A stretch of 54,401 nt of DNA from assembly GCA_016207095.1 (NCBI GenBank), contig JACQQF010000009.1, forward strand, positions 1-54,401, given 5' to 3'. Positions 28,244 through 37,245 of this stretch are shown piece after piece. The translations under genes were made by a program, and so were the position numbers. The DNA comes from Candidatus Methylomirabilota bacterium. Lineage in GTDB: Bacteria; Methylomirabilota; Methylomirabilia; Methylomirabilales; Methylomirabilaceae. Within the stretch, counting starts at the first letter, position 1; every line of letters begins with the position of its first letter. Under the pieces are notes generated by a model. That model did no database searches. It was not told where the DNA came from and worked only from the letters and a program-made list of their open reading frames with translations.

Positions 28244-29686
28244 TTATCCCTTGATGACGCCCATGGGGCGGAGGCGGGCGACCATCTTGGAGAGGCCGGC
28301 ATGGTGGACAACGGTCACCACCTGGGTTACGTCCTTATACGCGTCCGGCATCTCCTCGGCCAATGACTCGCGGCCCGATGCCTTCACGACGATCCCCTGG
28401 TCTTCCAGTTCCCGATGGATGGCCCGACCTTTCGCCGCCTTGATCGCCGCGTGGCGACTCATGACCCTGCCGGCGCCATGACAGGTGCTTCCGAACGTCT
28501 GCTCCATCGCGCCCGTGCCGACCAGGACAAACGACGCCCGACCCATGTCGCCGGGGATCAGCACCGGTTGGCCGATGGATCGGTAATGGGCCGGTAGCTC
28601 CGGGTGGCCTGGCGGGAAGGCTCGTGTGGCGCCCTTCCGGTGGACGGCCAGCTTCATTCGCTTCCCATCCACCTCGTGCTCTTCGACCTTGACGATGTTG
28701 TGAGCGACATCATAGACCGTAGAGAGCAGTAACTTGTCGGGAGGAACCGCAAGGGTTTTCAGGAGCACCTCGTTCGTCCAATGGGCCAGGCAGTGGCGGT
28801 TGGCCCAGGCATAGTTAGCGGCGGCGCGCATGGCACCCAGGTACTGCTTTGCCTCTGGGGAGTTCCAGGGCGTGCAGGCAAGCTGCCTGTCCGGCAGGAC
28901 GATCCCATACTTCATGACCGCGCGCTCCATCTCAACCAAGGCATCGGTACAGACCTGGTGGCCCAGGCCCCGGGAGCCGGTATGGATCATGATGGTGACC
29001 TGGCCCTCGAACAGGCCGAGGACGTGCGCTGCCTGCGGATCGTAGATCTCGGCGACCGATTGCACCTCCAGGAAGTGATTGCCCGACCCGAGCGTTCCGA
29101 GCTGGCCGCTTCCGCGCTCGAGCGCCTTGCGGCTGACCGCATCCGGATCGGCGCCAGGAAGGCACCCTCCCGATTCCATCAAGGCGAGGTCTCGCGGGTC
29201 GCCGTACCCCTGCTCCATGGCCCAGGCCGCCCCTTTCAGCAACGGCCCCTCCATTTCCTTCTTGCCCAATCTGATCCGGCCCCGCGATCCGACCCCGGTT
29301 GGCACCTCGTTGAAGAGGGCAAGGACCAACTCCTTCAGCTTCGGCTTCACCTCTTCTCTGGTCAGCTCGGTCCGGAGTAACCGGACCCCGCAGTTGATGT
29401 CGTAGCCGACGGCACCAGGAGACACGACGCCATCGGTTATGTCGGTGGCGACCACCCCGCCGACCGGGAGACCGTACCCTTGATGGATATCGGGCATGGC
29501 AAAGGAGGCCTTGACGATCCCGGGCAGCGTGGCGCCGTTCGCCACCTGCTCCAGGGAGGCATCCTTCATGATCGCTTGCATCAGCGTGTCATCGGCATAG
29601 ATGATCCCCGGAACCCGCATTCCGGGCTTATAGTCCTGCGGGAGCAACCATCGATAGTCATCGAGTTTCTGCACGCCCTTGCCCAT
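28244..29686 (-). CDS. rtcB: RNA-splicing ligase RtcB
   Basis: A 480-residue GTP- and Mn-dependent ligase that joins 2',3'-cyclic phosphate or 3'-phosphate ends to 5'-OH RNA ends in RNA repair. Features: MPDIHQGYGLPVGGVVATDI, GAVGYDINCGVRLL with the metal-binding DxxC, GSGNHFLEVQ, HTGSRGLGHQ, and the C-terminal HGAGRxMSR form (CHGAGRVMSRHAA) with the guanylylated histidine. I prefer ATG at 29684-29686, with TAGGGG six bases upstream, to the TTG two codons before. No archease partner is visible nearby. Confidence 0.95.
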   Translation of the reverse strand: MGKGVQKLDDYRWLLPQDYKPGMRVPGIIYADDTLMQAIMKDASLEQVANGATLPGIVKASFAMPDIHQGYGLPVGGVVATDITDGVVSPGAVGYDINCGVRLLRTELTREEVKPKLKELVLALFNEVPTGVGSRGRIRLGKKEMEGPLLKGAAWAMEQGYGDPRDLALMESGGCLPGADPDAVSRKALERGSGQLGTLGSGNHFLEVQSVAEIYDPQAAHVLGLFEGQVTIMIHTGSRGLGHQVCTDALVEMERAVMKYGIVLPDRQLACTPWNSPEAKQYLGAMRAAANYAWANRHCLAHWTNEVLLKTLAVPPDKLLLSTVYDVAHNIVKVEEHEVDGKRMKLAVHRKGATRAFPPGHPELPAHYRSIGQPVLIPGDMGRASFVLVGTGAMEQTFGSTCHGAGRVMSRHAAIKAAKGRAIHRELEDQGIVVKASGRESLAEEMPDAYKDVTQVVTVVHHAGLSKMVARLRPMGVIKG

Positions 29687-29793
29687 GATCAACCCCTACC
29701 CTACTGTTCTATACGTTTCAGAGTCCTTGGCGAACCGCTTCTGAAATTCCCTATCGTGTGTCCTGCCATCTGGGGGCGCAGCAAGCGGAGCCC

Positions 29794-30363
29794 TTACGCC
29801 TGACCCTCTTTTTCGGCGTTCTCGAGGAGCTCCCCATAAGCCAGAACCGGGATGGAGGCCGCCCAACTTCTGGCACCCTCATCGTCTTTGAACTTTTGAA
29901 CGACGTAGCCCTCGGCATCTTCCCTGGAGCGGAAGAGCCGCCAGAGGTAATAGTACTTCGCCCCCGGCTTGCTCAGGTAGAAGAGCGCATCTTTCGGGTC
30001 GGTCGGTTCCTCCGGCGGCATCGTCTGGCCGTCGCCGATGAAGAACAGCACGGCGCCGACCCCGTGCCCCGCCAGGACCCGCGCCTTCACTGAATCCTCG
30101 TTCGGGAGGCTCTCAGGGTCGGGTTGAAGATGGGGGGCGTAGTACACTCTCACCCGATCGGCCGGGATCTGGCCCGTGATCTTGAAGGGGACCTTCACCT
30201 CTTCCAGCGCCTTTCTTGCCTCATCCGCCACCCAGAAGATGCTCTCCTCGAAGACATCGGACCATATCTCGACATAGCGCCCTTTCAAGGCCTGGCGAAG
30301 TTGCCGCCAGAGATCGCCAAGGCCCAATCCCTGACGCAGCGTGATCCTGGAGATCATGCTCAT
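29794..30363 (-). CDS. Hypothetical 189-residue protein
   Basis: No family was recognised. The protein is soluble. It has a basic N-terminus (MSMISRITLRQGLGLGDLWR), then alternating strands and helices with KVPFKITGQIPADRVRVYYA and a glycine-rich GHGVGAVLFFIGDG. The C-terminal part is KYYYLWRLFRSREDAEGYVVQKFKDDEGARSWA. Its ribosome binding site is weak and the start could be the second or third codon. It lies about 75 bases after mqnC and 108 before rtcB. A role with either is unproven. Confidence 0.65.
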   Translation of the reverse strand: MSMISRITLRQGLGLGDLWRQLRQALKGRYVEIWSDVFEESIFWVADEARKALEEVKVPFKITGQIPADRVRVYYAPHLQPDPESLPNEDSVKARVLAGHGVGAVLFFIGDGQTMPPEEPTDPKDALFYLSKPGAKYYYLWRLFRSREDAEGYVVQKFKDDEGARSWAASIPVLAYGELLENAEKEGQA

Positions 30364-30438
30364 GGAGTTTCTCGGCTGGAGTGTTTCGGCGAGGTGGCAG
30401 TTCGCCGACCCATATCAGGCCTTGCAGAGGGCGCGCGT

Positions 30439-31515
30439 TTACGCTTCTAAGATCTGGTACCGGGTATTTCGGCGCTTCGGGACAAACCCTGCATCCTGGA
30501 TATTCCGACGGATCTCGTCCAGCGTCATGAGATGCTGCGTCGTCTCCGTGGTCACCACATTCTCCTCGAGGACCGTGCTCCCAAAGTCGTTGACCCCGTA
30601 CTGGAGGGAAAGTTGGCCGATCTTCGGACCCATCGTCAGCCAGGAGGCCTGGATATTCCTCACATTGTCCAGCATGATCCGGGAGATAGCGACGGTCCGA
30701 AGATAGCCGTACCCTGTGCCCGCCTCCCCCCTGAGCTCGTCGTCATTCGGTTGGTAGCTCCAGGGAATGAACGCCGTGAAGCCGCCGGTCCGATCCTGCA
30801 GATCCCGAACCTTCATGAGGTGCTCCACCCGCTGGGCCAGGGTCTCGCCCATGCCGTACATCATCGTGGCCGTGCTGGGAATATTCAGCTCGTGGGCGGT
30901 CTGCATCAGGTCAAGCCACTCCGCTGGCGTGTCTTTGAGCGGCGACACCCGGTCCCGCACCTCATCGACCAATAGCTCCGCACCAGCGCCTGGAATTGAA
31001 TCAAGACCGGCGGCCCTTAAACGCTTCAACGTCTCCTTTAGAGAAATCGCAGAAATCTTTGCAATATAAATGATTTCCGCTGCTGAGAGCGCGTGCATGT
31101 GGATTGGGAACCGAGCCTTTATCGAGCTCAGTAAATCTTCATAGTAGTCGATCTTCAGGCTTGGGTTCAGGCCCCCCTGCATCAGGACCTCGGTGCCGCC
31201 GAGGTCGAGCAACTCCTGGACCTTCTGAAAAATCTGCTCCCTGGAAAGGACATACCCCTCCTTCGAACCAGGCAGCCGGTAGAAGGCGCAGAACGAACAC
31301 TTGACCCAACAGACATTCGTGTAATTGATATTCCGGCCAATCACGTAGGTCACGACCGGCTCCGGGTGCAGGCGCCAGCGGACGCGGTCGGCCAGGGCAG
31401 AAAGCTCCAGCAAGGTCGCCCGTTCGACGAGTTCCACCCCTTCATCGAAGCTGAGTCGCTCCCCCGCCTCGACCTTCTCGGCGATCGCCTCGATCCTACC
31501 GTTCGACTCCCTCAC
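30439..31515 (-). CDS. mqnC: Cyclic dehypoxanthine futalosine synthase (radical SAM)
   Basis: A 358-residue radical SAM enzyme of the futalosine menaquinone pathway, cyclising dehypoxanthine futalosine. The cluster motif CWVKCSFCAFYR is at about residues 68-79 (CX3CX2C). Further family stretches are MQGGLNPSLKIDYYEDLL, SATMMYGMGETLAQR (as TATMMYGMGE) and the C-terminal GFVPKRRNTRYQ, which separates MqnC from MqnE. The start is GTG (31513-31515) with AGGAG seven bases upstream. mqnE ends 11 bases before it, so the two are cotranscribed. Confidence 0.93.
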   Translation of the reverse strand: MRESNGRIEAIAEKVEAGERLSFDEGVELVERATLLELSALADRVRWRLHPEPVVTYVIGRNINYTNVCWVKCSFCAFYRLPGSKEGYVLSREQIFQKVQELLDLGGTEVLMQGGLNPSLKIDYYEDLLSSIKARFPIHMHALSAAEIIYIAKISAISLKETLKRLRAAGLDSIPGAGAELLVDEVRDRVSPLKDTPAEWLDLMQTAHELNIPSTATMMYGMGETLAQRVEHLMKVRDLQDRTGGFTAFIPWSYQPNDDELRGEAGTGYGYLRTVAISRIMLDNVRNIQASWLTMGPKIGQLSLQYGVNDFGSTVLEENVVTTETTQHLMTLDEIRRNIQDAGFVPKRRNTRYQILEA

Positions 31516-31526
31516 CCCGCTACTCC

Positions 31527-32636
31527 TCAGTGTAGTGGGAGCAGGTTATAGAGCGCGTCCCGCTCCACCGGTTTGCGGCCGGCCTCGCAGATCATCGCGA
31601 GAAGCTGCTCGTGGCTGAGCTCCTGGTGGTGGGAGGTGTCACCCAGGGCATGCGTGATCTCGTAATGGCTGACGGTCCCGTCGATGTCATCCGCACCGTA
31701 CCAGAGCGCGAGCTGGGCGACCGCGGGCGTGATCATAATCCAGAACGCCTTGATGTGCGGGAAATTGTCCAGCAGCAGCCTGGCGATAGCGATCTCCCGC
31801 AGGTTGGCGTATCCGGTCGTGACCGGGATGTGGCTCAACTCGGTGTTGGCCGGATCGAACGCCAGCGGGATAAAGCACATGAATCCGCCGGTCTCGTCCT
31901 GCAGGTCGCGGATATGAAGCAGGTGTTTGACCTTCTCCTCCACGGTCTCGATGTGGCCATAAAGCATCGTGGCGTTCGAACGGATGCCCGCCCGATGAAC
32001 TTCCCTGGCCACCTCGAACCACCCCTCATTGTCCAACTTGGCCCGGAACAGCTCCTCGTGAACCCGGTCACTGAAGACCTCCGCCCCGCCACCTGGACAG
32101 CAGTCGAGCCCGGCCGCTTTCAGGTCGACCAACATCTCGCCCATCGGCTTCTTCGCCACCCGCTGGATCTGGGCCAGCTCGATCATCGTAAAGGCCTTGA
32201 CATGGACACTGGGCTTGACCTCCTTCACCGCCCTGATCAAGTCGAGGTAGTACTGGTATGGCAGCCTCGGATTGATCCCGGCCACCATGTGAATCTCACG
32301 AATCGGGACATCGCCGTGCTTGCGGATCCGATCCTGGACATCCTGGATGCTGAGGACATACGCCCGCGAGTCGTTGGGCAGCGCATAGAATGAGCAGAAC
32401 TTGCACCCTTTATTGCAGATGTTGGTGTAATTGATGTGGAGGTTGCGGACGAAATAGGTCAGGTCCCCGCTCTTCCGCTCGCGGACGAGGTTGGCAAGGA
32501 ACCCCACTGATGTCAGGTCGTGTGTTCGATACAGCGCGAGCCCGTCGTCGAAGTTCAAGCGAACTCCGTCCACTATCTTCTGATAGATCTTCTCCAGGCC
32601 GGAGGCGGCCAGTTTGGACTCCATAAGACGGCTCAT
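31527..32636 (-). CDS. mqnE: Aminodeoxyfutalosine synthase (radical SAM)
   Basis: A 369-residue radical SAM enzyme adding the adenosyl radical to 3-[(1-carboxyvinyl)oxy]benzoate, an early step of the futalosine menaquinone pathway. Motifs: YFVRNLHINYTNIC, then CNKGCKFCSFYAL (CX3CX2C, about residues 72-84), VAGINPRLPYQYYLDL, CCPGGGAEVFSDRVH and ATMLYGHIETVEEKVKH, which fit MqnE better than MqnC. The ATG overlaps the ccmI-like stop as ATGA (32633-32636), tying it to the cytochrome c maturation operon. Confidence 0.93.
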   Translation of the reverse strand: MSRLMESKLAASGLEKIYQKIVDGVRLNFDDGLALYRTHDLTSVGFLANLVRERKSGDLTYFVRNLHINYTNICNKGCKFCSFYALPNDSRAYVLSIQDVQDRIRKHGDVPIREIHMVAGINPRLPYQYYLDLIRAVKEVKPSVHVKAFTMIELAQIQRVAKKPMGEMLVDLKAAGLDCCPGGGAEVFSDRVHEELFRAKLDNEGWFEVAREVHRAGIRSNATMLYGHIETVEEKVKHLLHIRDLQDETGGFMCFIPLAFDPANTELSHIPVTTGYANLREIAIARLLLDNFPHIKAFWIMITPAVAQLALWYGADDIDGTVSHYEITHALGDTSHHQELSHEQLLAMICEAGRKPVERDALYNLLPLH

Positions 32637-32953
32637 CGGCTCTGCTCTTTTCGGGATCTCGCGTCCTTGACGCCGCGACCTTCACTCAATCGGTCGATCT
32701 GCTCGAGAAGGGCCACCGCCCGTTGTTCGTAACTGTGACGTGTCTGCTGATAGTCCTCGAGCGCAAGCTTGCCGGCCTGATAATCGAACTCCACCTCCTT
32801 GATCGCGGCATAGAGTGTCTGCTTCTCGCCCAGAAGTTCTTGCAACTCGGCATGTCCCGGCTGCGGTGGAGGTTCCTCCCTCGCCCTCAGGAACGGCGCG
32901 ATCACCGGCGTGAGGGCGAGAAAGACCAGAAGGGCTGCGATTAGATATTCCAC
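32633..32953 (-). CDS. CcmI-like short membrane protein of the cytochrome c maturation cluster
   Basis: A 106-residue protein with one N-terminal helix (EYLIAALLVFLALTPVIAPFL) and a charged coiled-coil-like tail (LLGEKQTLYAAIKEVEFDYQAGKLALEDYQQTRHSYEQRA). This matches the N-terminal part of CcmI/CycH, which usually carries TPR repeats after it; here they are missing. The pattern EKxxLxxAIKELEFDYxxGKxxxxDY is often seen as a stand-alone ccmI-like gene. The GTG at 32951-32953 follows the ccmH stop by four bases. It probably helps deliver apocytochrome c to the haem lyase. Confidence 0.75.
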   Translation of the reverse strand: MEYLIAALLVFLALTPVIAPFLRAREEPPPQPGHAELQELLGEKQTLYAAIKEVEFDYQAGKLALEDYQQTRHSYEQRAVALLEQIDRLSEGRGVKDARSRKEQSR

Positions 32954-32957
32954 GCCC

Positions 32958-33425
32958 TCACTGCCCCCACTCCTTGAGCTCCGCTTGCAACCGGCTGGCG
33001 TACCGGGGATCGAGCGGGGGTAGCTGCGCATCCCCGGGAGCCCGGCTCCTTGACACGGAGCGGCGAACCACGAAGCCGATGACGCCGACCCCGCCCAGGA
33101 TGGCGCCGAAAGGCAGCAGCCACGCAACCCAGTTGAACCCCTGGCGTTTCGGGGCGAGGAGAATCCACTCGCCGTAGCGACTGACGAAATAGGCTCGGAT
33201 CTGCTCGGGGTTCTCCCCGTTCTTCAGCTTCTCCCGGACCAGCTCACGCATCTGGTTGGCCATCTCTGAGGGCGAGTCGCCTACCGACAGGTTCTGACAC
33301 ACGGGGCACCGCAGCTCTGACGCCAGCAGTTGCGCCTGCTCCTCAAGCGTGACCGCGAGACCGGTACCTGGGCAGCAGAGCCAGACAACAGCAACTATCA
33401 GCAGAGAGAGCATTACACTACGCAT
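32958..33425 (-). CDS. ccmH: Cytochrome c-type biogenesis protein CcmH/CcmL
   Basis: A 155-residue periplasm-facing membrane protein that reduces apocytochrome c cysteines before haem attachment. It has a signal or anchor helix (about residues 4-24), the redox motif LRCPVCQNLSVGDS with the LRCxxC signature (about 38-43), then MANQMRELVREKL, and FVSRYGEWILLAP, all typical. A second membrane helix lies at about 100-120. A 50-base gap with heptamer repeats separates it from ccmG upstream. Confidence 0.94.
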   Translation of the reverse strand: MRSVMLSLLIVAVVWLCCPGTGLAVTLEEQAQLLASELRCPVCQNLSVGDSPSEMANQMRELVREKLKNGENPEQIRAYFVSRYGEWILLAPKRQGFNWVAWLLPFGAILGGVGVIGFVVRRSVSRSRAPGDAQLPPLDPRYASRLQAELKEWGQ

Positions 33426-33440
33426 GGGTCCTCATGCCTG

Positions 33441-33478
33441 GCGCCCCGCACTTCGCACCCCGCACCCCGCACTTGACA
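33441..33478. repeat. Heptamer array between ccmG and ccmH
   Basis: About five units (CCCCGCA, CTTCGCA, CCCCGCA, CCCCGCA, CTTGACA) fill the space between the ccmG stop (33479) and the ccmH start (33425). Same family as at 6630 and 13030. Confidence 0.75.
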
Positions 33479-33997
33479 CTAAAGCATCTCCTCGATCTTG
33501 GCCTTCAGGATCTCCTTGGTCAACGCCCCGACATGCTTATAGTGGATCTTGCCGCCGCGGTCTATGAAAAAGGTCTCCGGCACCCCGTAGACCCCATAGT
33601 CGATCGAGATCTTCCCGTGGGGATCCGGACCGTTCGGGAAACTCAGCTTGAACCGCTCGATGAACGCCTTGGCGTCGGCTTCTCGATCCTGGATGTCCAC
33701 GCCGAGCACCACGACCCCCCGATCCTTGTAGGCCCGCCACGCCGCCTCCAGCGCCGGCGCCTCCTCAAAGCAGGCCGGGAAGCACCAGGAGGCCCAAAAG
33801 TTCAGCACGATCGCCGTGCCGCGGAGCTGCTCCAACCCGGTGGTCCCCCCGTCAAAGCTCGACAGGGCGAACGGCGGCGCCGAGTTGCCGACCAGCGGCG
33901 ACGGGACCTCCCGTGGGTTGGTCTTGAAGCCGTACGCCAACAGCAGAAGGATCGGCGTGATGGCGATCGGAACGATCAGCTTCTTCCAGGTTGCCAC
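33479..33997 (-). CDS. ccmG: Thioredoxin-like CcmG/ResA protein with CFPAC active site
   Basis: A 172-residue membrane-anchored thioredoxin of cytochrome c maturation. An N-terminal helix (KKLIVPIAITPILLLLAYGF) is followed by the thioredoxin fold with VLNFWASWCFPACFEEAP. The usual family motif is WCxPC; here one residue is inserted, giving Cys-Phe-Pro-Ala-Cys, so spacing is CX3C. The cis-proline loop VYGVPETFFID and GGKIHYKHVG are normal. The GTG at 33995-33997 overlaps the ccmF end by about 22 bases. Whether the CX3C pair is redox-competent cannot be judged by eye. Confidence 0.9.
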   Translation of the reverse strand: MATWKKLIVPIAITPILLLLAYGFKTNPREVPSPLVGNSAPPFALSSFDGGTTGLEQLRGTAIVLNFWASWCFPACFEEAPALEAAWRAYKDRGVVVLGVDIQDREADAKAFIERFKLSFPNGPDPHGKISIDYGVYGVPETFFIDRGGKIHYKHVGALTKEILKAKIEEML

Positions 33998-35973
33998 GCG
34001 ACTCGCTCTTTCACGGGCTCGGCCACCAGCACGCGCCGATCGGGCCAGATCGCCACCAACGCGCCGAGGGCCATTACAGCCCCGCCGATCCATATCCACA
34101 TCACCAGTGGCCGAATCAAGACCTTCAGCGTCGCCGAGGCGCCGTCCTGTGTGAAGGACGAGAGGATCAGGTAGAGGTCCTCCCGCGGCGTCGAGCGGAC
34201 ATCAACGGTCCCGATCGGCTGCTGCTCGGACGGATAGAACCGCTTGGCGGGCCGCATCTCCGCCACCTGGCGGTTCGCGTTCAAGACCGTGAAGGTCCCC
34301 TGCACGACGAAGCGATGAGCCTCCTGCCAGGCAGTGAGGTCATCGAATCGAACCTGGTACCGCCCAAGGTGCATCGATTCGCCCCGCTTCAGTGAGACCT
34401 CCTTCTCGAGCCTAAAGACGGTCGAGGCGGTGATCCCGATCACGACGAGCACCACCCCCAGGTGCACGATGAGCCCTCCATATCGCCGCCGGCTACGCTT
34501 GGTGAGATTCGAGAGCGCCGTGAGATACCCTTCCCCGGAAATCTGTCGCCGTGCCCGCACGCCCCGGGCGAACTCCTGGATAACGGTCGCGGCCGCGAAC
34601 ATGGCCAAGCTGAAGGCCAGGAGCGGATACAGCCCCCGCACCCCCAAGATGGACGACACCCCGGTGCCGAGGAACGCCAGCAGCAAGGGGAGGCTGAAGT
34701 TGCGGCGCAGGCTGTCCAGCGAGGCGCGCCGCCAGGCGATCAGTGGCCCGATCGCCATCAGAAAGATCAGCACCAACCCGATCGGGACGTTTACCTTGTT
34801 GAAGAATGGCTCGCCCACGCTGACCTTCACACCGCGCACCGCTTCAGAGATGAGCGGAAAGAGCGTGCCAAGGAACACGGCAAAGGCGAACCCCAGCAGC
34901 AGGAGATTGTTCATGAGGAAGGCGGTCTCGCGGGAGACCAGGGAGTCAAGGTCCCCCTCGGCCTTCAACCCGTCGCTCCGATAGACCAGGAGGCCGAAGG
35001 AGACGAGGAGGATCACGCCGATGAACGCCAGAAACATCGGGCCGATGGTCGATTCCGAAAAGGCGTGCACAGAGGAGAGGATGCCGCTTCGCGTGAGAAA
35101 TGTGCCGAAGATGGTGAGCGCAAAGGTGGTGATGATCAGGGCAAGGTTCCACACCTTCAGCATCTTCCGCCGCTCCTGGATCATTATAGAATGCAAGAAG
35201 GCGGTGCCGGTCAGCCACGGGAGCAACGAGGCATTCTCCACCGGGTCCCAGGCCCAGTAGCCACCCCACCCCAGCACTTCGTAGGACCACCATCCACCGA
35301 GGATAACCCCGACGGTCAGAAATCCCCAGGCGACGATCGACCAGCGCCGGACCGTTCGGATCCATTCTTCACCGAGCCGACCCGTCATCAGGGCAGCCAT
35401 GGCGAAGGCGTAGGGGACCGACCAGCCGACGTAGCCGGCATACAGGCAGGGAGGATGGATCGCCATCAGCGGATGATTTTGCAAAAGCGGGTTCGGTCCC
35501 CGCCCGTCGGCGGGGGGTGGAAAGATCGCCGCGAACGGATTGGCCGGGAAGGCCGCCAGGAAGAGGAAGAACGCCGAGATGGACAGGAGGACCGCGGTGG
35601 CATACGGGATCGCCTCGCGGTTGCGCCTCCCCTCGATCACCACCGCAAGGAGGCTCATGAGGGCCAGGATCCATATCCAGAGGAGGATCGACCCCTCGAG
35701 CGCTCCCCACAGGGCGATGACGGTGTAGAGGAGCGGCGTCCCGAGGCTGGCGTTCCTGGCCACATACTGGATGCTGAAGTCACGGCCGACCAGGGCCGCC
35801 TCCATCAGCAGGACGGCGAAGGTGGCGAGGCCGAAGACGGCGAAGACGGCGCCGCGGCCGCTCTCGATCAATGCCGGCTTTCGTCGCCGCACTCCAAGGA
35901 TCGAGACGATCGCCCCATAGAGGGCAATGCCCAGGGCCAGCACCATCGTGAAACGGCCCAGCGTCGAGATCAT
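33976..35973 (-). CDS. ccmF: Haem lyase subunit CcmF
   Basis: A 665-residue polytopic membrane protein that, with CcmH, attaches haem from CcmE to apocytochrome c. About 15 hydrophobic segments. The tryptophan-rich WWD-type signature is GWGGYWAWDPVENASLLPWL (about residues 230-249), with flanking conserved histidines such as HPPCLYAGYVG. The periplasmic C-terminal region before the last helix is present. The start ATG overlaps the ccmE stop (35970-35973). Confidence 0.96.
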   Translation of the reverse strand: MISTLGRFTMVLALGIALYGAIVSILGVRRRKPALIESGRGAVFAVFGLATFAVLLMEAALVGRDFSIQYVARNASLGTPLLYTVIALWGALEGSILLWIWILALMSLLAVVIEGRRNREAIPYATAVLLSISAFFLFLAAFPANPFAAIFPPPADGRGPNPLLQNHPLMAIHPPCLYAGYVGWSVPYAFAMAALMTGRLGEEWIRTVRRWSIVAWGFLTVGVILGGWWSYEVLGWGGYWAWDPVENASLLPWLTGTAFLHSIMIQERRKMLKVWNLALIITTFALTIFGTFLTRSGILSSVHAFSESTIGPMFLAFIGVILLVSFGLLVYRSDGLKAEGDLDSLVSRETAFLMNNLLLLGFAFAVFLGTLFPLISEAVRGVKVSVGEPFFNKVNVPIGLVLIFLMAIGPLIAWRRASLDSLRRNFSLPLLLAFLGTGVSSILGVRGLYPLLAFSLAMFAAATVIQEFARGVRARRQISGEGYLTALSNLTKRSRRRYGGLIVHLGVVLVVIGITASTVFRLEKEVSLKRGESMHLGRYQVRFDDLTAWQEAHRFVVQGTFTVLNANRQVAEMRPAKRFYPSEQQPIGTVDVRSTPREDLYLILSSFTQDGASATLKVLIRPLVMWIWIGGAVMALGALVAIWPDRRVLVAEPVKERVAWQPGRS

Positions 35974-36422
35974 CGTCGCTCCTCGGGTGGCTTCATCAAC
36001 GTCCGGTACAGATCCTTGGCCTGGGCCTGACCAGCCTGAGGCGGTCGGTACTCCTCGGAATGTTTGGCCAGGATCGTGCTCGCGATAAACAGATTACCGC
36101 TCATGTACTTTCCCTCAACTATCGCCCCCGTCCCCTCCTTGAACAGGTCGGGCGGGGAGCCGGTGTGCATCACCGCAACCTGCTCCTTCCCGTCGGTCAG
36201 GCGAAAGGTAAGCTGAAGCGTCCCCGGGTCCCAATGCACTGACCCGGGGACAACCATGCCGCCGAGGCGGAATGACCTGTCGGCCGCCGACGCCCCTTTC
36301 TCATGCAATTCCGCCGGCGTAATGTAGTAAACAGCGGCCTCCCGGATGCCTCCATAGATCAGATAACTAAGGGCCGCCGCCACGATGATCGCACCCATCA
36401 ACAACTTGCTCTTTCTCGTCAT
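35970..36422 (-). CDS. ccmE: Periplasmic haem chaperone CcmE
   Basis: A 150-residue OB-fold protein with an N-terminal anchor (LLMGAIIVAAALSYLIYGG, about residues 7-25). The haem-binding histidine and following tyrosine are in ILAKHSEEYRPP (about 117-128), the HxxxY type that binds haem covalently. It has LGGMVVPGSVHW and GKYMSGNLFIAS as expected. The ATG at 36420-36422 overlaps the ccmD stop. In-frame codons upstream to 36557 are ccmD shadow. Confidence 0.95.
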   Translation of the reverse strand: MTRKSKLLMGAIIVAAALSYLIYGGIREAAVYYITPAELHEKGASAADRSFRLGGMVVPGSVHWDPGTLQLTFRLTDGKEQVAVMHTGSPPDLFKEGTGAIVEGKYMSGNLFIASTILAKHSEEYRPPQAGQAQAKDLYRTLMKPPEERR

Positions 36423-36565
36423 CGCATCGTGTCTTTCGAGAATCGCCTGAGGGTTGCGATCTGGGCCACCATCGCTTTGGTCCGCCTGCTCACCGATAAA
36501 AGATAGCATAGCAGGCCGACGGCAGCCAGTAGATACGCAGCCAGGATATAGGGCCACGGATTCAC
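36419..36565 (-). CDS. ccmD: Small membrane protein CcmD
   Basis: A 48-residue protein: VNPWPYILAAYLLAAVGLLC with one membrane helix, then a basic cytoplasmic tail (SVSRRTKAMVAQIATLRR). Position between ccmC and ccmE, length and topology fit CcmD, which helps release holo-CcmE from CcmABC. The GTG start (36563-36565) overlaps the ccmC stop as GTGA, and its TGA overlaps the ccmE ATG. Confidence 0.85.
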   Translation of the reverse strand: MNPWPYILAAYLLAAVGLLCYLLSVSRRTKAMVAQIATLRRFSKDTMR

Positions 36566-37245
36566 GCCGCCCCCTCCATCCTCAGCCGGATCAGCTCCCA
36601 TCTGGCCTTCTCAAGTCGGACCCGCTTGACCAGGAAATATCCGTACAGCAACACGAAGGCGGCGAGGTTCGTATAGAGGGCCACCTGCATGTCGGGGGCC
36701 ACGGTCGATGGGCCGGGCCGAAGAACCGACGCGGGCTGGTGCAGGGTGCGCCACCAGACCACCGACATGTGGATGATCGGGACATCCAGGAAACCGATGA
36801 TCCCCAGGACTGCGCCGAAGGTTGCACCCCGGGACGGGTCGTCCACCAGCGCCCGGAGCATCAGATAGCCGATGAAAATCAGCAGCAGGATGGTGGTGGT
36901 CGTCAGCCGCGCATCCCACGTCCACCAAGTCCCCCAGGTGGGCCGCCCCCAGATTGACCCGGCCGCGATCGCCAATGCGGTGAAGAGGACACCGATCTCG
37001 GCGGAGGAGTGCGCGATCGCATCGTGTCGCTCGCAACGGCGCGCGAGGTACAGGATGCTCGTCACGAACACGACGAAGAAGGCGAAGTAGCTGACCAGGA
37101 TCAGGGGAACGTGCAGGTACATGATCCGCTGCACCTCCCCCTGCACGGCGTCGGGCGGGGCATAGAGAAACCCGGTGTAGAGCCCGGTCACGAGGCCGAT
37201 TACTGCCAGGATACCCAGTGCCCGCTCCAAACCCCGCCCGATCAT
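36562..37245 (-). CDS. ccmC: Haem exporter membrane subunit CcmC
   Basis: A 227-residue, six-helix protein that loads haem onto CcmE. The WWD-type signature is GRPTWGTWWTWDARLTTT (about residues 100-117); the conserved flanking histidines are in LHVPLILVS and IHMSVVWWRTLHQP. I chose ATG at 37243-37245; the in-frame GTG four codons upstream lies in heptamer repeats. The only purine run before the ATG, GAGGT, is itself from a repeat unit. Confidence 0.95.
   Translation of the reverse strand: MIGRGLERALGILAVIGLVTGLYTGFLYAPPDAVQGEVQRIMYLHVPLILVSYFAFFVVFVTSILYLARRCERHDAIAHSSAEIGVLFTALAIAAGSIWGRPTWGTWWTWDARLTTTTILLLIFIGYLMLRALVDDPSRGATFGAVLGIIGFLDVPIIHMSVVWWRTLHQPASVLRPGPSTVAPDMQVALYTNLAAFVLLYGYFLVKRVRLEKARWELIRLRMEGAA

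Noticed and set aside
34462-36030. 522-codon plus-strand open frame
   Set aside because: Antisense to ccmF, low-complexity (Glu, Arg, Gln, Gly), no ribosome binding site.
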